Source: an uncultured Pseudomonadota bacterium (GTDB taxonomy: Bacteria > Pseudomonadota > Gammaproteobacteria > Methylococcales > Methylomonadaceae). From it: a DNA stretch of 34,199 nt. The notes under the pieces were generated by a model, which searched no databases, had not been told where the DNA came from, and saw nothing but the letters and a program-made list of their open reading frames with translations. Each line of letters opens with the position of its first letter. The stretch's first letter is position 1. A program made the translations under genes and the position numbers. The DNA lies in NCBI GenBank assembly GCA_903918375.1, contig CAIXED010000082.1:1-34199 (forward strand), read 5' to 3'. Positions 14,986-24,654 of the stretch are shown piece after piece.

Positions 14986-15887
14986 TGCACCAGATCGATA
15001 AACAGTTGTTCAAGACGGTTGGATTTATTTTTTAAACTCAATACTTTAATTCCCTGCTCAGAAAGTTGTTGGAATAAAGGATTAAGACCGTGGGTTTTTT
15101 CAACCGCAACGTTTAGGCTGTGACTATCAACCAGTTCAACGCTATAACCATCGATAACAGGCGCAACGGTTAAAGCTTGGTCAATATCTAATACAAACTG
15201 TTCAGTCTGAATTCGACTTAATAAATTCTGCATGGTGGATTTTTCGATAATCTGGCCGTGATTGATAATCGCAATATTGCGGCACAAACTTTCTGCTTCT
15301 TCCAGATAATGGGTGGTGAGAATAATCGTGGTGCCCTGCCGATTAACCTCTTCCATCATTTGCCACATCGAACGGCGAATCTCAATATCAACCCCAGCCG
15401 TTGGCTCATCCAAAATCAACAATCGCGGTTGATGCACCATCGCTCTGGCAATCATTAAACGCCGTTTCATACCGCCGGATAAACGCCGCGAAACCGTGTC
15501 GCGTTTTTCCCATAAATCCATTTGCCGCAAACAGCGTTCGGTTTGGATTAAAGCTTGTTTACGAGGCATGCCGTAAAAACCGGCTTGATTAAGTACGACG
15601 TTTTTAACCGTTTCAAATTGATTAAAGTTGATTTCTTGCGGTACTAAACCGATACAACTTTTGGCTTTGGCGCTGTCTTTTTGCAAGTCATAACCAAAGA
15701 TACTGACCTCACCACTGCTTTTGGTAACCAACGAACTGATAATGCCAATTAGGGTGGATTTACCGGCGCCATTGGGGCCAAGCAAGGCGAAAAAGTCGCC
15801 ATTTTCCACATCAAGATCAAGCCCTTTCAAGGCTTCAAAGCCGTTGTTATAGGTTTTTTTAAGATTTTGGATGGATAAAGCCTTCAT
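14982..15887 (-). CDS. ABC transporter ATPase (YadG-like)
   Basis: 301 residues. ATP-binding cassette motifs are complete: Walker A GPNGAGKST (about 38-46), Q-loop at LVPQE, signature LSGGMKRRLMIARA, Walker B LLILDEPTAGVD and the switch His in LTTHYLEEAE. A C-terminal extension of about 70 residues follows, common in this exporter branch. It energises the neighbouring ABC-2 permease. The ATG has no ribosome site; the minus-strand -10 element TATAAT ends only 6-7 nt before it, so the message may be leaderless. It is divergent from ppx. Confidence 0.9.
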   Translation of the reverse strand: MKALSIQNLKKTYNNGFEALKGLDLDVENGDFFALLGPNGAGKSTLIGIISSLVTKSSGEVSIFGYDLQKDSAKAKSCIGLVPQEINFNQFETVKNVVLNQAGFYGMPRKQALIQTERCLRQMDLWEKRDTVSRRLSGGMKRRLMIARAMVHQPRLLILDEPTAGVDIEIRRSMWQMMEEVNRQGTTIILTTHYLEEAESLCRNIAIINHGQIIEKSTMQNLLSRIQTEQFVLDIDQALTVAPVIDGYSVELVDSHSLNVAVEKTHGLNPLFQQLSEQGIKVLSLKNKSNRLEQLFIDLVQ

Positions 15888-15893
15888 TGGGTC

Positions 15894-15899
15894 ATTATA
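15894..15899 (-). promoter_or_regulatory. -10 element of the ABC operon, leaderless start predicted
   Basis: A consensus TATAAT on the minus strand ends 7 nt upstream of the A of the ATPase ATG (15887). Transcription would therefore begin at or within a base of the start codon. The -35 position (about 15917-15922, TTAAAC) is poor, which fits a controlled promoter. Confidence 0.5.
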
Positions 15900-15922
15900 A
15901 TGGCAACTGAGATAAGGTTTAA

Positions 15923-15939
15923 CGGAACAAACCGTTCCG
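15923..15939. promoter_or_regulatory. Perfect palindrome, candidate operator
   Basis: CGGAAC-AAACC-GTTCCG, a perfect 6-bp inverted repeat with a 5-bp spacer, lies in the 92-bp region between the divergent ABC operon and ppx, next to the -35 region of the ABC promoter. The size and spacing suit a dimeric repressor such as a TetR or GntR type. No such regulator gene is adjacent. Confidence 0.45.
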
Positions 15940-15979
15940 CGTCAATCTAGGGGATTCTACCAAAATTCCATCTTACCCG

Positions 15980-17497
15980 TTGACTGAACAGGACAGGACA
16001 TTGCCAAATCAAATACCGACTCATGTTGCCGCCATCGATTTAGGTTCTAACAGTTTTCATATGATTATCTGTAGCTTAAAAGACGGAAAGTTACAGACAG
16101 TCGATAAAATGAAAGAAATGGTGCGCTTAGCTGCTGGCTTAGATCGTGATAAAAACCTCGACAGTGACACTCAGCAACGCGCCCTTGCCTGCTTAGAACG
16201 CTTTGGGCAACGCATCAGCCATTTACCGCAAAATAGCGTCAGCATTGTCGGCACCAACACCCTGCGTAGCGCTAAAAACGCCCAACAATTCATCAGCAAA
16301 GCCGAAAAAGCCCTTGGTCATCCTATCCACATTATTTCGGGGATTGAAGAAGCGCGTTTAATTTACCAAGGCGTCGCTCACAGCTTAGCCAGCAACGGCA
16401 ATCACCGTTTTGTGATGGATATTGGCGGCAGTAGCACCGAATACATTATTGGCTTGCACGATACCGCCCACACTAAAGAAAGTTTGAACATGGGCTGCGT
16501 GACTGTCAGCCAGAATTTTTTCAAAAAAGGCGAAATTAACCGAAAAGCATTTAGAAAAGCTTGTTTGTTTGCCGAACAGCATTTAGAACCTTTCCAAGAT
16601 AAATTTAACAGTCGTCAATGGCAAGAAGCGATTGGCGCATCGGGCAGTTTAAAAGCCATTAACAGCGTGCTACAAGCATCGGGCTGGAGTAATAACGGCA
16701 TTACCATAGAAGGCATGGAGCAATTGGTAAATCAGCTGCTACTTCTTAAACACGTTGATGAGATCAATTTCGCTGGCCTGAGCACAGAACGCAAACCGGT
16801 ATTTATCGGTGCAGTAGCAATTGTTTATGCCACCTTTAAAACCCTAAACATTCAACAAATGACCGTGTCCGATGGCGCTTTGCGTGAGGGTTTAATTTAC
16901 GACTTGTTAGATCGGATTTACGACCACGATATTCGTAGCCAAACCAGCCAAATTATCGCTGAACGCTATCACGCTGACCGGAAACACGCTGAACGACTTA
17001 AACAAACCCTACGTTTTATCGCTTACCAACTTAAAGATCACCCCAGTTTCAAAGATCAAGAAACCAGTTTGCAATTTTTAGAGTGGGCGGCCGATTTACA
17101 TGAAATTGGTATTGAAATTGCCCATAGTCAATATCATAAGCACAGTGCTTATATTATTGAAAATGGCGATTTAGCTGGGTTTTCTAAGCAAGATCAATTG
17201 GTTTTATCTAAATTAGTTCGCAGTCATCGTAAAAAACTTAATTTAAGCCATTTTGCTGATTTAGTCGCACCTTGGAAACAAAATGCACCGATATTAGCAA
17301 TTGTGTTTCGCCTAGCCTGTTTATTACATCGTAATCGGCACAGTGATTGGGTAGATTTTAAAATTACACTTAAAGAACAAACCATTGAACTGATTTTTCC
17401 TGAGCAATTTTTTGAACAAGCCCCTTTAACTTACGCCGATTTAAAACAAGAAATTGATTATTTAAACGATGCTGGATTTACTTTGAGCCTGAAGTAA
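15980..17497 (+). CDS. ppx: Exopolyphosphatase / GppA family phosphatase
   Basis: 505 residues of the ASKHA Ppx/GppA family. It degrades inorganic polyphosphate or the guanosine pentaphosphate of the stringent response. Motifs: AAIDLGSNSFHMIICSL, SIVGTNTLRSAKNA, ISGIEEARLIYQG, FVMDIGGSSTEYI, GASGSLKAI and VSDGALREGLIYDLL; the C-terminal half is the HD-like helical domain (FLEWAADLHEIGIEIAH). Length fits Ppx. No ATG lies before the conserved core, so the start is a TTG: 15980, or 16001 which follows two AGGA tracts. Its stop overlaps the next gene by 1 bp (TAATG). Confidence 0.9.
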   Translation: MTEQDRTLPNQIPTHVAAIDLGSNSFHMIICSLKDGKLQTVDKMKEMVRLAAGLDRDKNLDSDTQQRALACLERFGQRISHLPQNSVSIVGTNTLRSAKNAQQFISKAEKALGHPIHIISGIEEARLIYQGVAHSLASNGNHRFVMDIGGSSTEYIIGLHDTAHTKESLNMGCVTVSQNFFKKGEINRKAFRKACLFAEQHLEPFQDKFNSRQWQEAIGASGSLKAINSVLQASGWSNNGITIEGMEQLVNQLLLLKHVDEINFAGLSTERKPVFIGAVAIVYATFKTLNIQQMTVSDGALREGLIYDLLDRIYDHDIRSQTSQIIAERYHADRKHAERLKQTLRFIAYQLKDHPSFKDQETSLQFLEWAADLHEIGIEIAHSQYHKHSAYIIENGDLAGFSKQDQLVLSKLVRSHRKKLNLSHFADLVAPWKQNAPILAIVFRLACLLHRNRHSDWVDFKITLKEQTIELIFPEQFFEQAPLTYADLKQEIDYLNDAGFTLSLK

Positions 17498-18807
17498 TGC
17501 AGTTTCAATTAAAGCATAAAATTGATTTTCATTTGCCAAGCCTGAATTGGCAAATACCAAAATGGGCTATAAAACCATTAAAAACACTAATGATTATTCT
17601 ATTAATCAGTTTTTGTTTAATATCAATTTTATTATGCTTTGCAATTGATAATTCGCCACAACCCATTGTCCCTCAGGGTCTGAATCGCGATGATATACAT
17701 CGAGCTAAACAACTACTTCATGTCACTCCCGAAGAGCGCGATAGCATTAAAACGGTCAGTCTTAACAGCAAAGACTTGAATATTGCGATTAACTATTTAC
17801 TCAATCATTATGTTGAAAACACCACTGCAATCAGGATTGATCCTGATCGAATCGCCTTTCAAATTGCTATTTTTGTTCCTAAAAGCCCGTGGGGACGTTA
17901 TTTAGACTTTAGCTTCAATATTCGCCAAAATGAAAAAGGTATTTATTTAAAATCACTAAAAATTGGTGAAATATCAATACCCGATAAAACAGCCAACTGG
18001 TTAGTTCCATTTATTGTTCATAACACCGGACTCAATCAATACTGGCAACTCGCCACACAATATATTAAAGACGTACAAATCACACCACAAAGTTTAGACG
18101 TCAGTTACCTTGGCTCACTTGCTGAACAAACCAAACAATTAGCCATCAAAAAACATAAAGATTATCCAAGTCTACATATTTACCAACAAAAAATTAACGA
18201 AATTGTTAATCTCCACGATCCAGAATGGCGTTTATCGATCATGGAATTAATGCAACCCTTATTTGCCACGGCTTATCAACGCAGCGATGAAGACCATGCG
18301 ATTAATGAAAATCATGCAGTGATTATTGCCGTCGCCAGTTATGTTTTTAAAGGTGAATTGCGTCGCTATTTACCGATTGGTTTAATTTATAACAAAGAAT
18401 ATCCAGTGTTTGCCTACAAACGGATTGATATTCCTCAACATTTCATTGCAGCGGCGCTTTTAGCGGCGGTTGATTCCACCGTGTTAACCCAACAATTGAG
18501 TGTTGATAAAGAAGTCGGCGATTCTCAACACGGCAGTGGTTTTAGCTTTATTGATTTACTCGCTGATCAAGCTGGGATTCGCTTTGGGCAAATGGCGACT
18601 GCATCACCAGAACAAGCCCGTAAATTACAAGAATTTATCGCTAATAATAAAGAATATGCCAGCATCATTCCCAATCCACAGGATTTGCCTGAACACATGG
18701 ATGAAGAGAGTTTTAAACAGCGCTATAGCGAAGTGGGCAGCCCTGCTTATCAAGCAGTAATTGAGCAGATAGACAGCCGAATTAAGCAATTAGCGATTTA
18801 CAATTAA
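17497..18807 (+). CDS. Membrane-anchored protein of unknown function downstream of ppx
   Basis: 436 residues. A short positively charged N-terminus and one hydrophobic helix at about 31-49 (LMIILLISFCLISILLCFA) predict an anchor with about 385 residues in the periplasm. The first periplasmic half looks beta-rich (TVSLNSKDLNIAINYLL, IRIDPDRIAFQIAIFVP). The second half is helical with a conserved-looking stretch HFIAAALLAAVDSTV and GSGFSFIDLLADQAGIRFG. I do not recognise the family. Translational coupling with ppx (1-bp stop/start overlap) suggests they act in a shared process, perhaps at the envelope, but no function can be given. Normal codon use for the window indicates a core gene of this lineage. 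Confidence 0.85.
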   Translation: MQFQLKHKIDFHLPSLNWQIPKWAIKPLKTLMIILLISFCLISILLCFAIDNSPQPIVPQGLNRDDIHRAKQLLHVTPEERDSIKTVSLNSKDLNIAINYLLNHYVENTTAIRIDPDRIAFQIAIFVPKSPWGRYLDFSFNIRQNEKGIYLKSLKIGEISIPDKTANWLVPFIVHNTGLNQYWQLATQYIKDVQITPQSLDVSYLGSLAEQTKQLAIKKHKDYPSLHIYQQKINEIVNLHDPEWRLSIMELMQPLFATAYQRSDEDHAINENHAVIIAVASYVFKGELRRYLPIGLIYNKEYPVFAYKRIDIPQHFIAAALLAAVDSTVLTQQLSVDKEVGDSQHGSGFSFIDLLADQAGIRFGQMATASPEQARKLQEFIANNKEYASIIPNPQDLPEHMDEESFKQRYSEVGSPAYQAVIEQIDSRIKQLAIYN

Positions 18808-18817
18808 AAACAATCTA

Positions 18818-18846
18818 TTGCTTAGCCCCAGTTAAAAAAATATAAT
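18818..18846 (+). promoter_or_regulatory. Sigma-70 promoter of argD-argF
   Basis: TTGCTT (18818-18823), a 17-bp spacer and a perfect TATAAT (18841-18846) predict a start near 18853 and a leader of about 53 nt before argD. No ArgR box was resolved. Confidence 0.65.
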
Positions 18847-18905
18847 CGCGCGCTTTTTTCCAGAACCTAATTCCGATTTTTCAATCACTTCATGGCCTTA
18901 GCACA

Positions 18906-20078
18906 ATGACAACACACATCATGCCCACCTACGCTCGGCAAGCGGTCACTTTTGAGCGCGGTGAAGGCGCTTGGTTATGGGATATTGATGGCAAGCGCTA
19001 TCTGGATGCGATTGCTGGAATTGCGGTTTGTAACTTAGGCCACGCCCACCCTGCTGTTCACCAAGCCTTATCTGAACAAAGCGGTAAATTGCTACACACA
19101 TCAAACCTTTACGGCATTGATTTACAAGCCAAAGTTGCCGACAAACTGACACAACTCAGCGGCATGGACAATGTGTTTTTTTGCAACTCCGGCACCGAAG
19201 CCAACGAAGCGGCGATTAAATTAGCCCGTAAATTTGGTCATCAAAACGGCATTGAAAATCCGGTGATTTTAACCACCGAAAAAAGTTTTCATGGCCGTAC
19301 CATGGGCGCACTCAGCGCCACCGGCAATGACAAAATCAAACAAGGCTTTGCCCCGTTATTGCCTGGTTTTATCCATGTGCCTTACAACGACATTGCGGCG
19401 ATTGAAGCGGCAGTGTCAGCCGATAGCAACATCGTCGCGGTTTTAATCGAGCCAGTACAAGGTGAAGGCGGGGTTAATGTGCCGGCTAGTGACTATCTCA
19501 ATCAAATTCGCCAATTATGCGACCGTCATCAAATTCTAATGATGCTGGATGAAATTCAAACTGGCGTTGGTCGAACTGGCAGCTTTATGGCCTTTCAACA
19601 AAACGGCATTAAACCTGACGTTTGCACCATGGCGAAAGCCTTGGGCAACGGTGTACCAGTCGGTGCTTGTTTAGCCAGCGGCAAAGCGGCAGCGGTTTTG
19701 ACTGCCGGTAATCACGGTTCCACTTTTGGTGGCAATCCTTTAGCTTGTGCAGCGGTATTAGCGGTACTGAATACCTTGAGTGACAACGATTTAATCGCCA
19801 ACGCCAAAATCAAAGGCCAACAAATTTGCGATCAAATCGCTCAAAAAACCACAGGCAACCCACATATTAAACAAATTCGCCATTTAGGCTTAATGATAGG
19901 CGTAGAACTCGACCGCCCCTGCGGAGAGTTAGTTGGCAAAGCCTTGGCACAAGGCTTGTTAATCAATGTCACCGCCGACAATACGATTCGCTTATTACCA
20001 CCCTTATTAATCGACGAGCAACAAATCGTCTTCCTGACCGATACATTGTCAGCACTTATTCAAGAATTTACTCGGTAA
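18906..20078 (+). CDS. argD: Acetylornithine aminotransferase, ArgD
   Basis: 390 residues, a class III PLP aminotransferase. It converts N-acetylglutamate semialdehyde to N-acetylornithine in arginine synthesis; the enzyme often also serves lysine synthesis. Motifs: [73 protein letters not shown], and the PLP lysine in [17 protein letters not shown], then [14 protein letters not shown]. Length is typical of ArgD rather than the longer ornithine aminotransferases. The adjacent argF, 5 bp downstream, confirms the pathway. Confidence 0.95.
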   Translation: MTTHIMPTYARQAVTFERGEGAWLWDIDGKRYLDAIAGIAVCNLGHAHPAVHQALSEQSGKLLHTSNLYGIDLQAKVADKLTQLSGMDNVFFCNSGTEANEAAIKLARKFGHQNGIENPVILTTEKSFHGRTMGALSATGNDKIKQGFAPLLPGFIHVPYNDIAAIEAAVSADSNIVAVLIEPVQGEGGVNVPASDYLNQIRQLCDRHQILMMLDEIQTGVGRTGSFMAFQQNGIKPDVCTMAKALGNGVPVGACLASGKAAAVLTAGNHGSTFGGNPLACAAVLAVLNTLSDNDLIANAKIKGQQICDQIAQKTTGNPHIKQIRHLGLMIGVELDRPCGELVGKALAQGLLINVTADNTIRLLPPLLIDEQQIVFLTDTLSALIQEFTR

Positions 20079-20083
20079 ATACC

Positions 20084-20986
20084 ATGCAGCAACCTAGACA
20101 TTTCACCAGTTTGTTGGATTTATCCAGCGATGAATTACGGACTTTGATAGCCAGAGCGATTTATCTTAAAAATCATCGTGATCCTGATTTTCAACCGCTA
20201 AAAGGTCGAGTTTTAGGGATGATTTTTGAAAAATCCTCTACCAGAACTCGTATTTCATTTGAAGCTGGCATGGCGCATTTTGGTGGTAGCGCAATCTTTT
20301 TATCACCACGCGACACCCAGTTAGGCCGTGGTGAACCTTTAGAAGACAGCGCAAAAGTGATTTCCAGCATGGTTGATTGCATCATGTTAAGAACGTTTAA
20401 GCATGAAACCGTCACCACATTTGCCCAACACTCACGAGTGCCGGTAATTAACGGTTTGACCGACTTATTGCACCCCTGCCAATTGCTGGCCGATATGCAA
20501 ACTTATTTTGAGTTTCGCGGTGATATTGCCGGCAAAACCGTAGCTTGGATTGGTGATGGCAATAATATGTGTCATTCCTACATCAACGCCGCCCGTCAAT
20601 TTGATTTCAAACTCAATATCGCCTGCCCGTTTGATTACCGCCCTAACCAAGCCATTGTTGATGCTGCGGGCCATCGTGTCGCGTTTTTCAATAGCCCAGA
20701 ACAAGCCGCCCAAGGTGCTGACTTAGTGGTCACCGATGTTTGGGCCAGCATGGGACAAGAAGAGGAACAGAAAAAACGCGAAATTGCTTTTAACGACTTC
20801 CAAGTGAATCAACAAACCATGCAAGCGGCCAACAGCGATGCTTTATTCATGCACTGTTTACCTGCTCATCGTGGTGAAGAAGTCACTGCCGAAGTGATTG
20901 ATGGGCCACAAAGTGTCATCTTTCCTGAAGCCGAGAATCGCCTTCATGCACAAAAAGCACTGCTTGAATTTCTCATCTGCCGATAA
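20084..20986 (+). CDS. argF: Ornithine carbamoyltransferase, ArgF
   Basis: 300 residues. It makes citrulline from ornithine and carbamoyl phosphate in arginine synthesis. The carbamoyl-phosphate loop [13 protein letters not shown], the DxxxH-type [11 protein letters not shown] motif, the ornithine-binding [13 protein letters not shown] and [11 protein letters not shown], and the catalytic [13 protein letters not shown] are all present. It starts 5 bp after argD and shares its promoter. Length and motifs match the anabolic enzyme. Confidence 0.96.
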   Translation: MQQPRHFTSLLDLSSDELRTLIARAIYLKNHRDPDFQPLKGRVLGMIFEKSSTRTRISFEAGMAHFGGSAIFLSPRDTQLGRGEPLEDSAKVISSMVDCIMLRTFKHETVTTFAQHSRVPVINGLTDLLHPCQLLADMQTYFEFRGDIAGKTVAWIGDGNNMCHSYINAARQFDFKLNIACPFDYRPNQAIVDAAGHRVAFFNSPEQAAQGADLVVTDVWASMGQEEEQKKREIAFNDFQVNQQTMQAANSDALFMHCLPAHRGEEVTAEVIDGPQSVIFPEAENRLHAQKALLEFLICR

Positions 20987-21030
20987 TTTCGCTAAAATTG
21001 GCGCTTTTTATTAACCCAGAGAGCGTGGCC

Positions 21031-21669
21031 GTGAAAAAAGTATTAGCAAGTGCGATTGTCCTTTTCAGTTTCAGTGACTTTGCCAACGCAAGAACGGCTT
21101 TTGTCACCGACAGCGTCGAACTGCCCTTGCGTAGCGCGGACACCGAACGCAGTAAAATCGTCAAAATGCTAGCCAATGGTGCGCCTGTAACCATTTTCCA
21201 AGAAAACAATGAAAATGGTTACAGCTATGTTCAAGCCAGCAATGGCGCAGAAGGTTTTATCTTAACCCGCTATTTAAGCAACGAACCCGCAGCACGAACA
21301 CAATTAGAAGCCGCGACCAAAAAACTCGAAGCACTCCAAGAAGAAAACAAACAATTAAAATCCAGCAATTCCTCTAGTCAAGAAATTGGCAAAGAGCGCG
21401 ATAAACTCAGCAATGAGTTAACAGAATTACATCAAACTGCCGCCAACGCGATTCAACTCAAGCAACAACGCGACGAATTGCAAGAACGCGTAGTCACTAT
21501 CGAACGCGAATTACAACAATACAAACGCGACAACCAAGCCTTAACCGACAGCAGTAACCAAGACTGGTTCTTATACGGCGGTGGCTTGGCTCTATTTGGC
21601 GTCTTACTCGGTTTTATACTGCCTAAACTCAGCATGCGCCGTCGGTCAAGCGGCTGGGACAGCTTCTAA
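21031..21669 (+). CDS. SH3-domain, coiled-coil envelope protein (TIGR04211/YgiM type)
   Basis: 212 residues in a four-part layout: a signal peptide (KKVLASAIVLFSFSDFANA, cleavage predicted after Ala-Asn-Ala), a bacterial SH3 domain (about 25-87, VELPLRSADTERSKIV to GFILTRYLS), a coiled coil (about 92-175, TKKLEALQEENKQL onwards), and a C-terminal membrane helix (FLYGGGLALFGVLLGFIL) before a basic tail. This matches the YgiM-type protein widespread in gammaproteobacteria, anchored in the inner membrane with the SH3 domain in the periplasm; its role is not settled, probably linked to cell wall processes. The start is taken as GTG 21031, which begins the signal peptide; an earlier frame opening at 20998 would spoil it. 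Confidence 0.85.
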   Translation: MKKVLASAIVLFSFSDFANARTAFVTDSVELPLRSADTERSKIVKMLANGAPVTIFQENNENGYSYVQASNGAEGFILTRYLSNEPAARTQLEAATKKLEALQEENKQLKSSNSSSQEIGKERDKLSNELTELHQTAANAIQLKQQRDELQERVVTIERELQQYKRDNQALTDSSNQDWFLYGGGLALFGVLLGFILPKLSMRRRSSGWDSF

Positions 21670-21683
21670 ACCTATCAAATTTC

Positions 21684-21710
21684 AAACCTAGCTCACCGCG
21701 AGCTAGGTTT
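21684..21710 (+). terminator. Perfect hairpin after the SH3 gene, terminator-like
   Basis: An 11-bp perfect stem, AAACCTAGCTC with GAGCTAGGTTT, and a 5-nt loop, 15 bp after the stop codon. No clean T run follows, so termination would be weak or rho-assisted; RNA stabilisation is an alternative. Confidence 0.5.
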
Positions 21711-21757
21711 AGCTAGTTTGCTTCAATTATTTTTATACAGTTTCAGGATTCCTAAAC

Positions 21758-23452
21758 ATGGCTCAATCAGACGATAAAACCCGCAGTTTTTCTTCACTGG
21801 TCGTTGACGGCATGGAGCGCGCACCCAGCCGCGCAATGTTGCACGCAGTCGGCTTCAAAAATGAAGATTTCAAAAAACCACAAGTGGGTATCGCCTCAAC
21901 ATGGAGCATGGTCACTCCATGCAATATGCACATCAACCGTTTAGCAGACGATGCCGCACGCGGCGTTGACCAAGCCAATGGTAAAGCGGTGATTTTCAAC
22001 ACCATCACCATTTCTGACGGCATTTCCATGGGTACTGAAGGGATGAAATACTCTTTAGTATCACGCGAAGTGATTGCTGATTCGATTGAAACTGTGGTCG
22101 GTTGCCAAGGTTTTGATGGCATCGTCGCCATCGGTGGTTGCGATAAAAACATGCCAGGCTGCATGATCGCCCTCGCCCGTTTAAACCGTCCGGCGATTTT
22201 CGTTTACGGCGGCACCATTTTGTCTGGCTGTCATAACAACAAAAAACTCGACGTCGTTTCTGTATTTGAAGCAGTTGGCGCCCGTGCTAACGACAAAATT
22301 GACGATGCCGAATTAGCCGCTATCGAAGCGAAAGCGATTCCTGGCGCTGGCTCATGCGGCGGTATGTACACGGCTAACACCATGGCCTCTGCGATTGAAG
22401 CCTTGGGCATGAGCTTACCAAACAGCTCAGCACAGGCAGCGATTTCAGATGACAAACGCCTAGACTGCGAACGCGCAGGCGCAGCAGTGTTGGAATTATT
22501 GAAAAACGACATCAAACCGCTGGACATCATGACCAAGCCAGCCTTTGAAAACGCCATCACCGTCGTCATCGCTTTAGGCGGTTCAACCAATGCGGTATTA
22601 CATTTATTGGCAATGGCCAATGCCAGCGGCGTCGATTTAAGCTTGGATGACTTCACTCGCATCGGTGCTCGCGTCCCAATGTTGGCCGATTTAAAACCCA
22701 GCGGTCGTTACTCAATGGGTGAATTAGTCGAAATCGGCGGCATTCAACCATTAATGAAAGAATTGTTAAACGCTGGCTTATTACACGGTGATTGCTTAAC
22801 CGTCACCGGCAAAACCTTGGCGGAAAACTTAGCCGAAGTAAAAGACTACCCAGCCGAACAAGACATGATTCGCCCATTGGCAAATCCGATCAAAAAAGAC
22901 AGCCACTTGGCGATTTTGTACGGCAACTTGGCAACCGAAGGCGCAGTCGCCAAAATCACCGGCAAAGAAGGCTTGGTATTTAGCGGCACAGCGAAAGTCT
23001 TTGATGCCGAAGAATTAGCGCTTAAAGCGATTTTAGACGGCAGCATCGTCAAAGGTGAAGTGATTGTTATCCGCTACGAAGGCCCAAAAGGCGGCCCAGG
23101 TATGCGCGAAATGCTGTCACCAACCTCAGCGGTGATGGGTAAAGGCTTGGGCAAAGAAGTTGCTTTGATTACTGACGGCCGTTTCTCAGGCGGCACCCAC
23201 GGCTTCGTGGTTGGACACATCACCCCAGAAGCTCACGTTGGCGGCGCTTTGGCGATTGTCCAAGATGGCGACCAAATCACCATCGATGCAGAAACCAAAC
23301 AATTAACCTTGCACGTTGAACAAGCCGAAATCGACGCCCGTTTACAAAACTGGCAACAACCAGCCCCACGTTATACCCGTGGCGTGTTGGCGAAATATGC
23401 CAAATTGGTCAGCTCTGCGTCAAAAGGTGCGGTAACTGATAATCTGGATTAA
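21758..23452 (+). CDS. ilvD: Dihydroxy-acid dehydratase, IlvD
   Basis: 564 residues. It dehydrates dihydroxy acids in valine and isoleucine synthesis. Iron-sulfur cysteines are visible in [21 protein letters not shown] and [17 protein letters not shown], the pattern of the [2Fe-2S] class of IlvD, and [14 protein letters not shown] and [20 protein letters not shown] are also diagnostic. It is about 50 residues shorter than the E. coli enzyme, as in the bacterial short-form group. ATG 21758 is preceded by AGGA. No other ilv gene is adjacent. Confidence 0.95.
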   Translation: MAQSDDKTRSFSSLVVDGMERAPSRAMLHAVGFKNEDFKKPQVGIASTWSMVTPCNMHINRLADDAARGVDQANGKAVIFNTITISDGISMGTEGMKYSLVSREVIADSIETVVGCQGFDGIVAIGGCDKNMPGCMIALARLNRPAIFVYGGTILSGCHNNKKLDVVSVFEAVGARANDKIDDAELAAIEAKAIPGAGSCGGMYTANTMASAIEALGMSLPNSSAQAAISDDKRLDCERAGAAVLELLKNDIKPLDIMTKPAFENAITVVIALGGSTNAVLHLLAMANASGVDLSLDDFTRIGARVPMLADLKPSGRYSMGELVEIGGIQPLMKELLNAGLLHGDCLTVTGKTLAENLAEVKDYPAEQDMIRPLANPIKKDSHLAILYGNLATEGAVAKITGKEGLVFSGTAKVFDAEELALKAILDGSIVKGEVIVIRYEGPKGGPGMREMLSPTSAVMGKGLGKEVALITDGRFSGGTHGFVVGHITPEAHVGGALAIVQDGDQITIDAETKQLTLHVEQAEIDARLQNWQQPAPRYTRGVLAKYAKLVSSASKGAVTDNLD

Positions 23453-23473
23453 TGCTTTAAACAACTCAACCAA

Positions 23474-23514
23474 TTTACCGTTCATCCTGAGCTTATCGAA
23501 GGATGAACGGTAAA
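23474..23514. repeat. REP-like hairpin between ilvD and the S1 gene
   Basis: A perfect 15-bp stem (TTTACCGTTCATCCT and its complement) around the loop GAGCTTATCGA. This is a well-known dispersed bacterial repeat whose minus strand reads in translation as FDKLRMNG, often misannotated as protein. It may also stop or stabilise the ilvD transcript. Confidence 0.8.
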
Positions 23515-23554
23515 ACCACCGCATCTTCCCCCCGCCTCCAACCACTGGACTCCC

Positions 23555-24388
23555 ATGATAGCCATCGGCAAATTTAATACCCTCACCATCGTTAGCAAAC
23601 GCGATGACGACATTTATCTGGATGATGGCGAAGGCGGCGAAATCAGCCTGATTGACCCGATTGCCGGACAAGAATACCCAATTGGCGCCAAACTCGATTT
23701 GTTTGTCTACACCGACGGCAGCGGCCAAATGATTGCCACCAGCAAAACCCCATTAGCCCAAGTCGATGAAGTCGCTTATCTAAAAATGGTTGCCCACAGC
23801 CATGCCGGTGCGTTTTTAGATTGGGGCGTACCTAAAGATTTATTAGTGCCCTTTAGTGAACAAACCTGCCCGATGTTTACCGGTCGCAGTTACTTGGTGA
23901 GATTGTTTTTAGACGAACAAAATCGCATCGCTGGCACCATGATGCTCAACGATTTTATTCAAGACGAAGCTTTTTATTACAAAGAAAACCAGCCAGTTGA
24001 CATCATCATTGCCGACTTCACCGACTTAGGATTTAAAGCGATAGTTGATCAAAAATACTGGGGGGTTTTGTATAAAAACGAAGTATTCCAACCCTTGCAA
24101 CGCGGCCAAAAACTCAAAGCCTTTATCAAAAAGCTACGCCCCGACAAACGGATAGATTTAATCCTCAATCTGGATAAATACGGTGAAAAAGTCGACGCCA
24201 CCAGCAGCAAAATCCTAGCGGTATTAAGCCAACACAACGGCTACATCGCCATAACCGACAAAAGCCCACCAGAAATGATTTACGACACCTTTGGGATTAG
24301 TAAAAAGATATTCAAACAATCAATTGGCGGCTTATACAAACAACGCAAAATTGTGATTGAGGATAATGGAATTAGGTTGCTTAGCTGA
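23555..24388 (+). CDS. S1-like RNA-binding protein, CvfB/YitL family
   Basis: 277 residues with the CvfB layout: several S1-type OB folds in tandem, seen as IGKFNTLTIVSKRDDDIYLDD (first), the diagnostic HAGAFLDWGVPKDLLVP (second), and YWGVLYKNEVFQPLQRGQK (third), then a winged-helix end (GISKKIFKQSIGGLYKQRKI) that reads as DUF-type helix-turn-helix. CvfB proteins bind RNA and affect virulence and translation in Firmicutes; the role in Proteobacteria is unclear. Length is typical. The ATG at 23555 begins directly at the first OB strand; no clear ribosome site is seen. It stands alone between the REP-like hairpin and an accessory strip. Confidence 0.88.
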   Translation: MIAIGKFNTLTIVSKRDDDIYLDDGEGGEISLIDPIAGQEYPIGAKLDLFVYTDGSGQMIATSKTPLAQVDEVAYLKMVAHSHAGAFLDWGVPKDLLVPFSEQTCPMFTGRSYLVRLFLDEQNRIAGTMMLNDFIQDEAFYYKENQPVDIIIADFTDLGFKAIVDQKYWGVLYKNEVFQPLQRGQKLKAFIKKLRPDKRIDLILNLDKYGEKVDATSSKILAVLSQHNGYIAITDKSPPEMIYDTFGISKKIFKQSIGGLYKQRKIVIEDNGIRLLS

Positions 24389-24423
24389 TAAGTACCGATT
24401 AACGCTAGAAAAATCACACTTGT

Positions 24424-24442
24424 AGGTGGGCTCTGCCCACCT
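24424..24442. repeat. Short GTGGGC hairpin repeat, copy 1
   Basis: AGGTGGGC-TCT-GCCCACCT, a perfect 8-bp stem, 36 bp after the S1 gene. A second copy with loop GGA lies at 26134. It may act as a bidirectional transcription stop as well as a dispersed repeat. Confidence 0.6.
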
Positions 24443-24654
24443 TGAGCCAATCCGTTATAAGAAAGGCTAACCCAATATCCCCGCTTCAACTGCTCAACCA
24501 CATCCGCCGAAATCCTATAACCCACCGCTCGCAGTTGATCAATCCAACCGGCATCAATCGCTTGCCGAATCAAAACGGCATCAGACGAAGAACAACCTAA
24601 ACATTCATCAGCAACCGCCTGAGTAATCAGCACATGGGTCAATAAATCCTTCAA
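24430..24654 (-). pseudogene. Remnant of a DUF3368/PIN-domain toxin
   Basis: The minus-strand frame reads a PIN-type stretch (LITQAVADECLG, then IRQAIDAGWIDQLR) followed by VGYRISADVVEQLKRG, the usual C-terminal end of DUF3368 toxins. The N-terminus with the first catalytic Asp and the central part are missing, and the frame then runs on through the hairpin repeat into the S1 gene instead of ending at the normal stop. It begins at a TTG overlapping the end of the antitoxin remnant. It is most simply explained as a decayed toxin gene. Confidence 0.55.

Noticed and set aside
21453-21635. Minus-strand open frames inside housekeeping genes such as this one and 22231-22662
   Set aside because: They are shadows of the SH3 and ilvD coding frames with no ribosome sites or recognisable domains.
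23420-23728. A 102-residue minus-strand open frame between ilvD and the S1 gene
   Set aside because: It contains FDKLRMNG, the typical mistranslation of a REP-like hairpin, and it overlaps two well-supported genes on the other strand.
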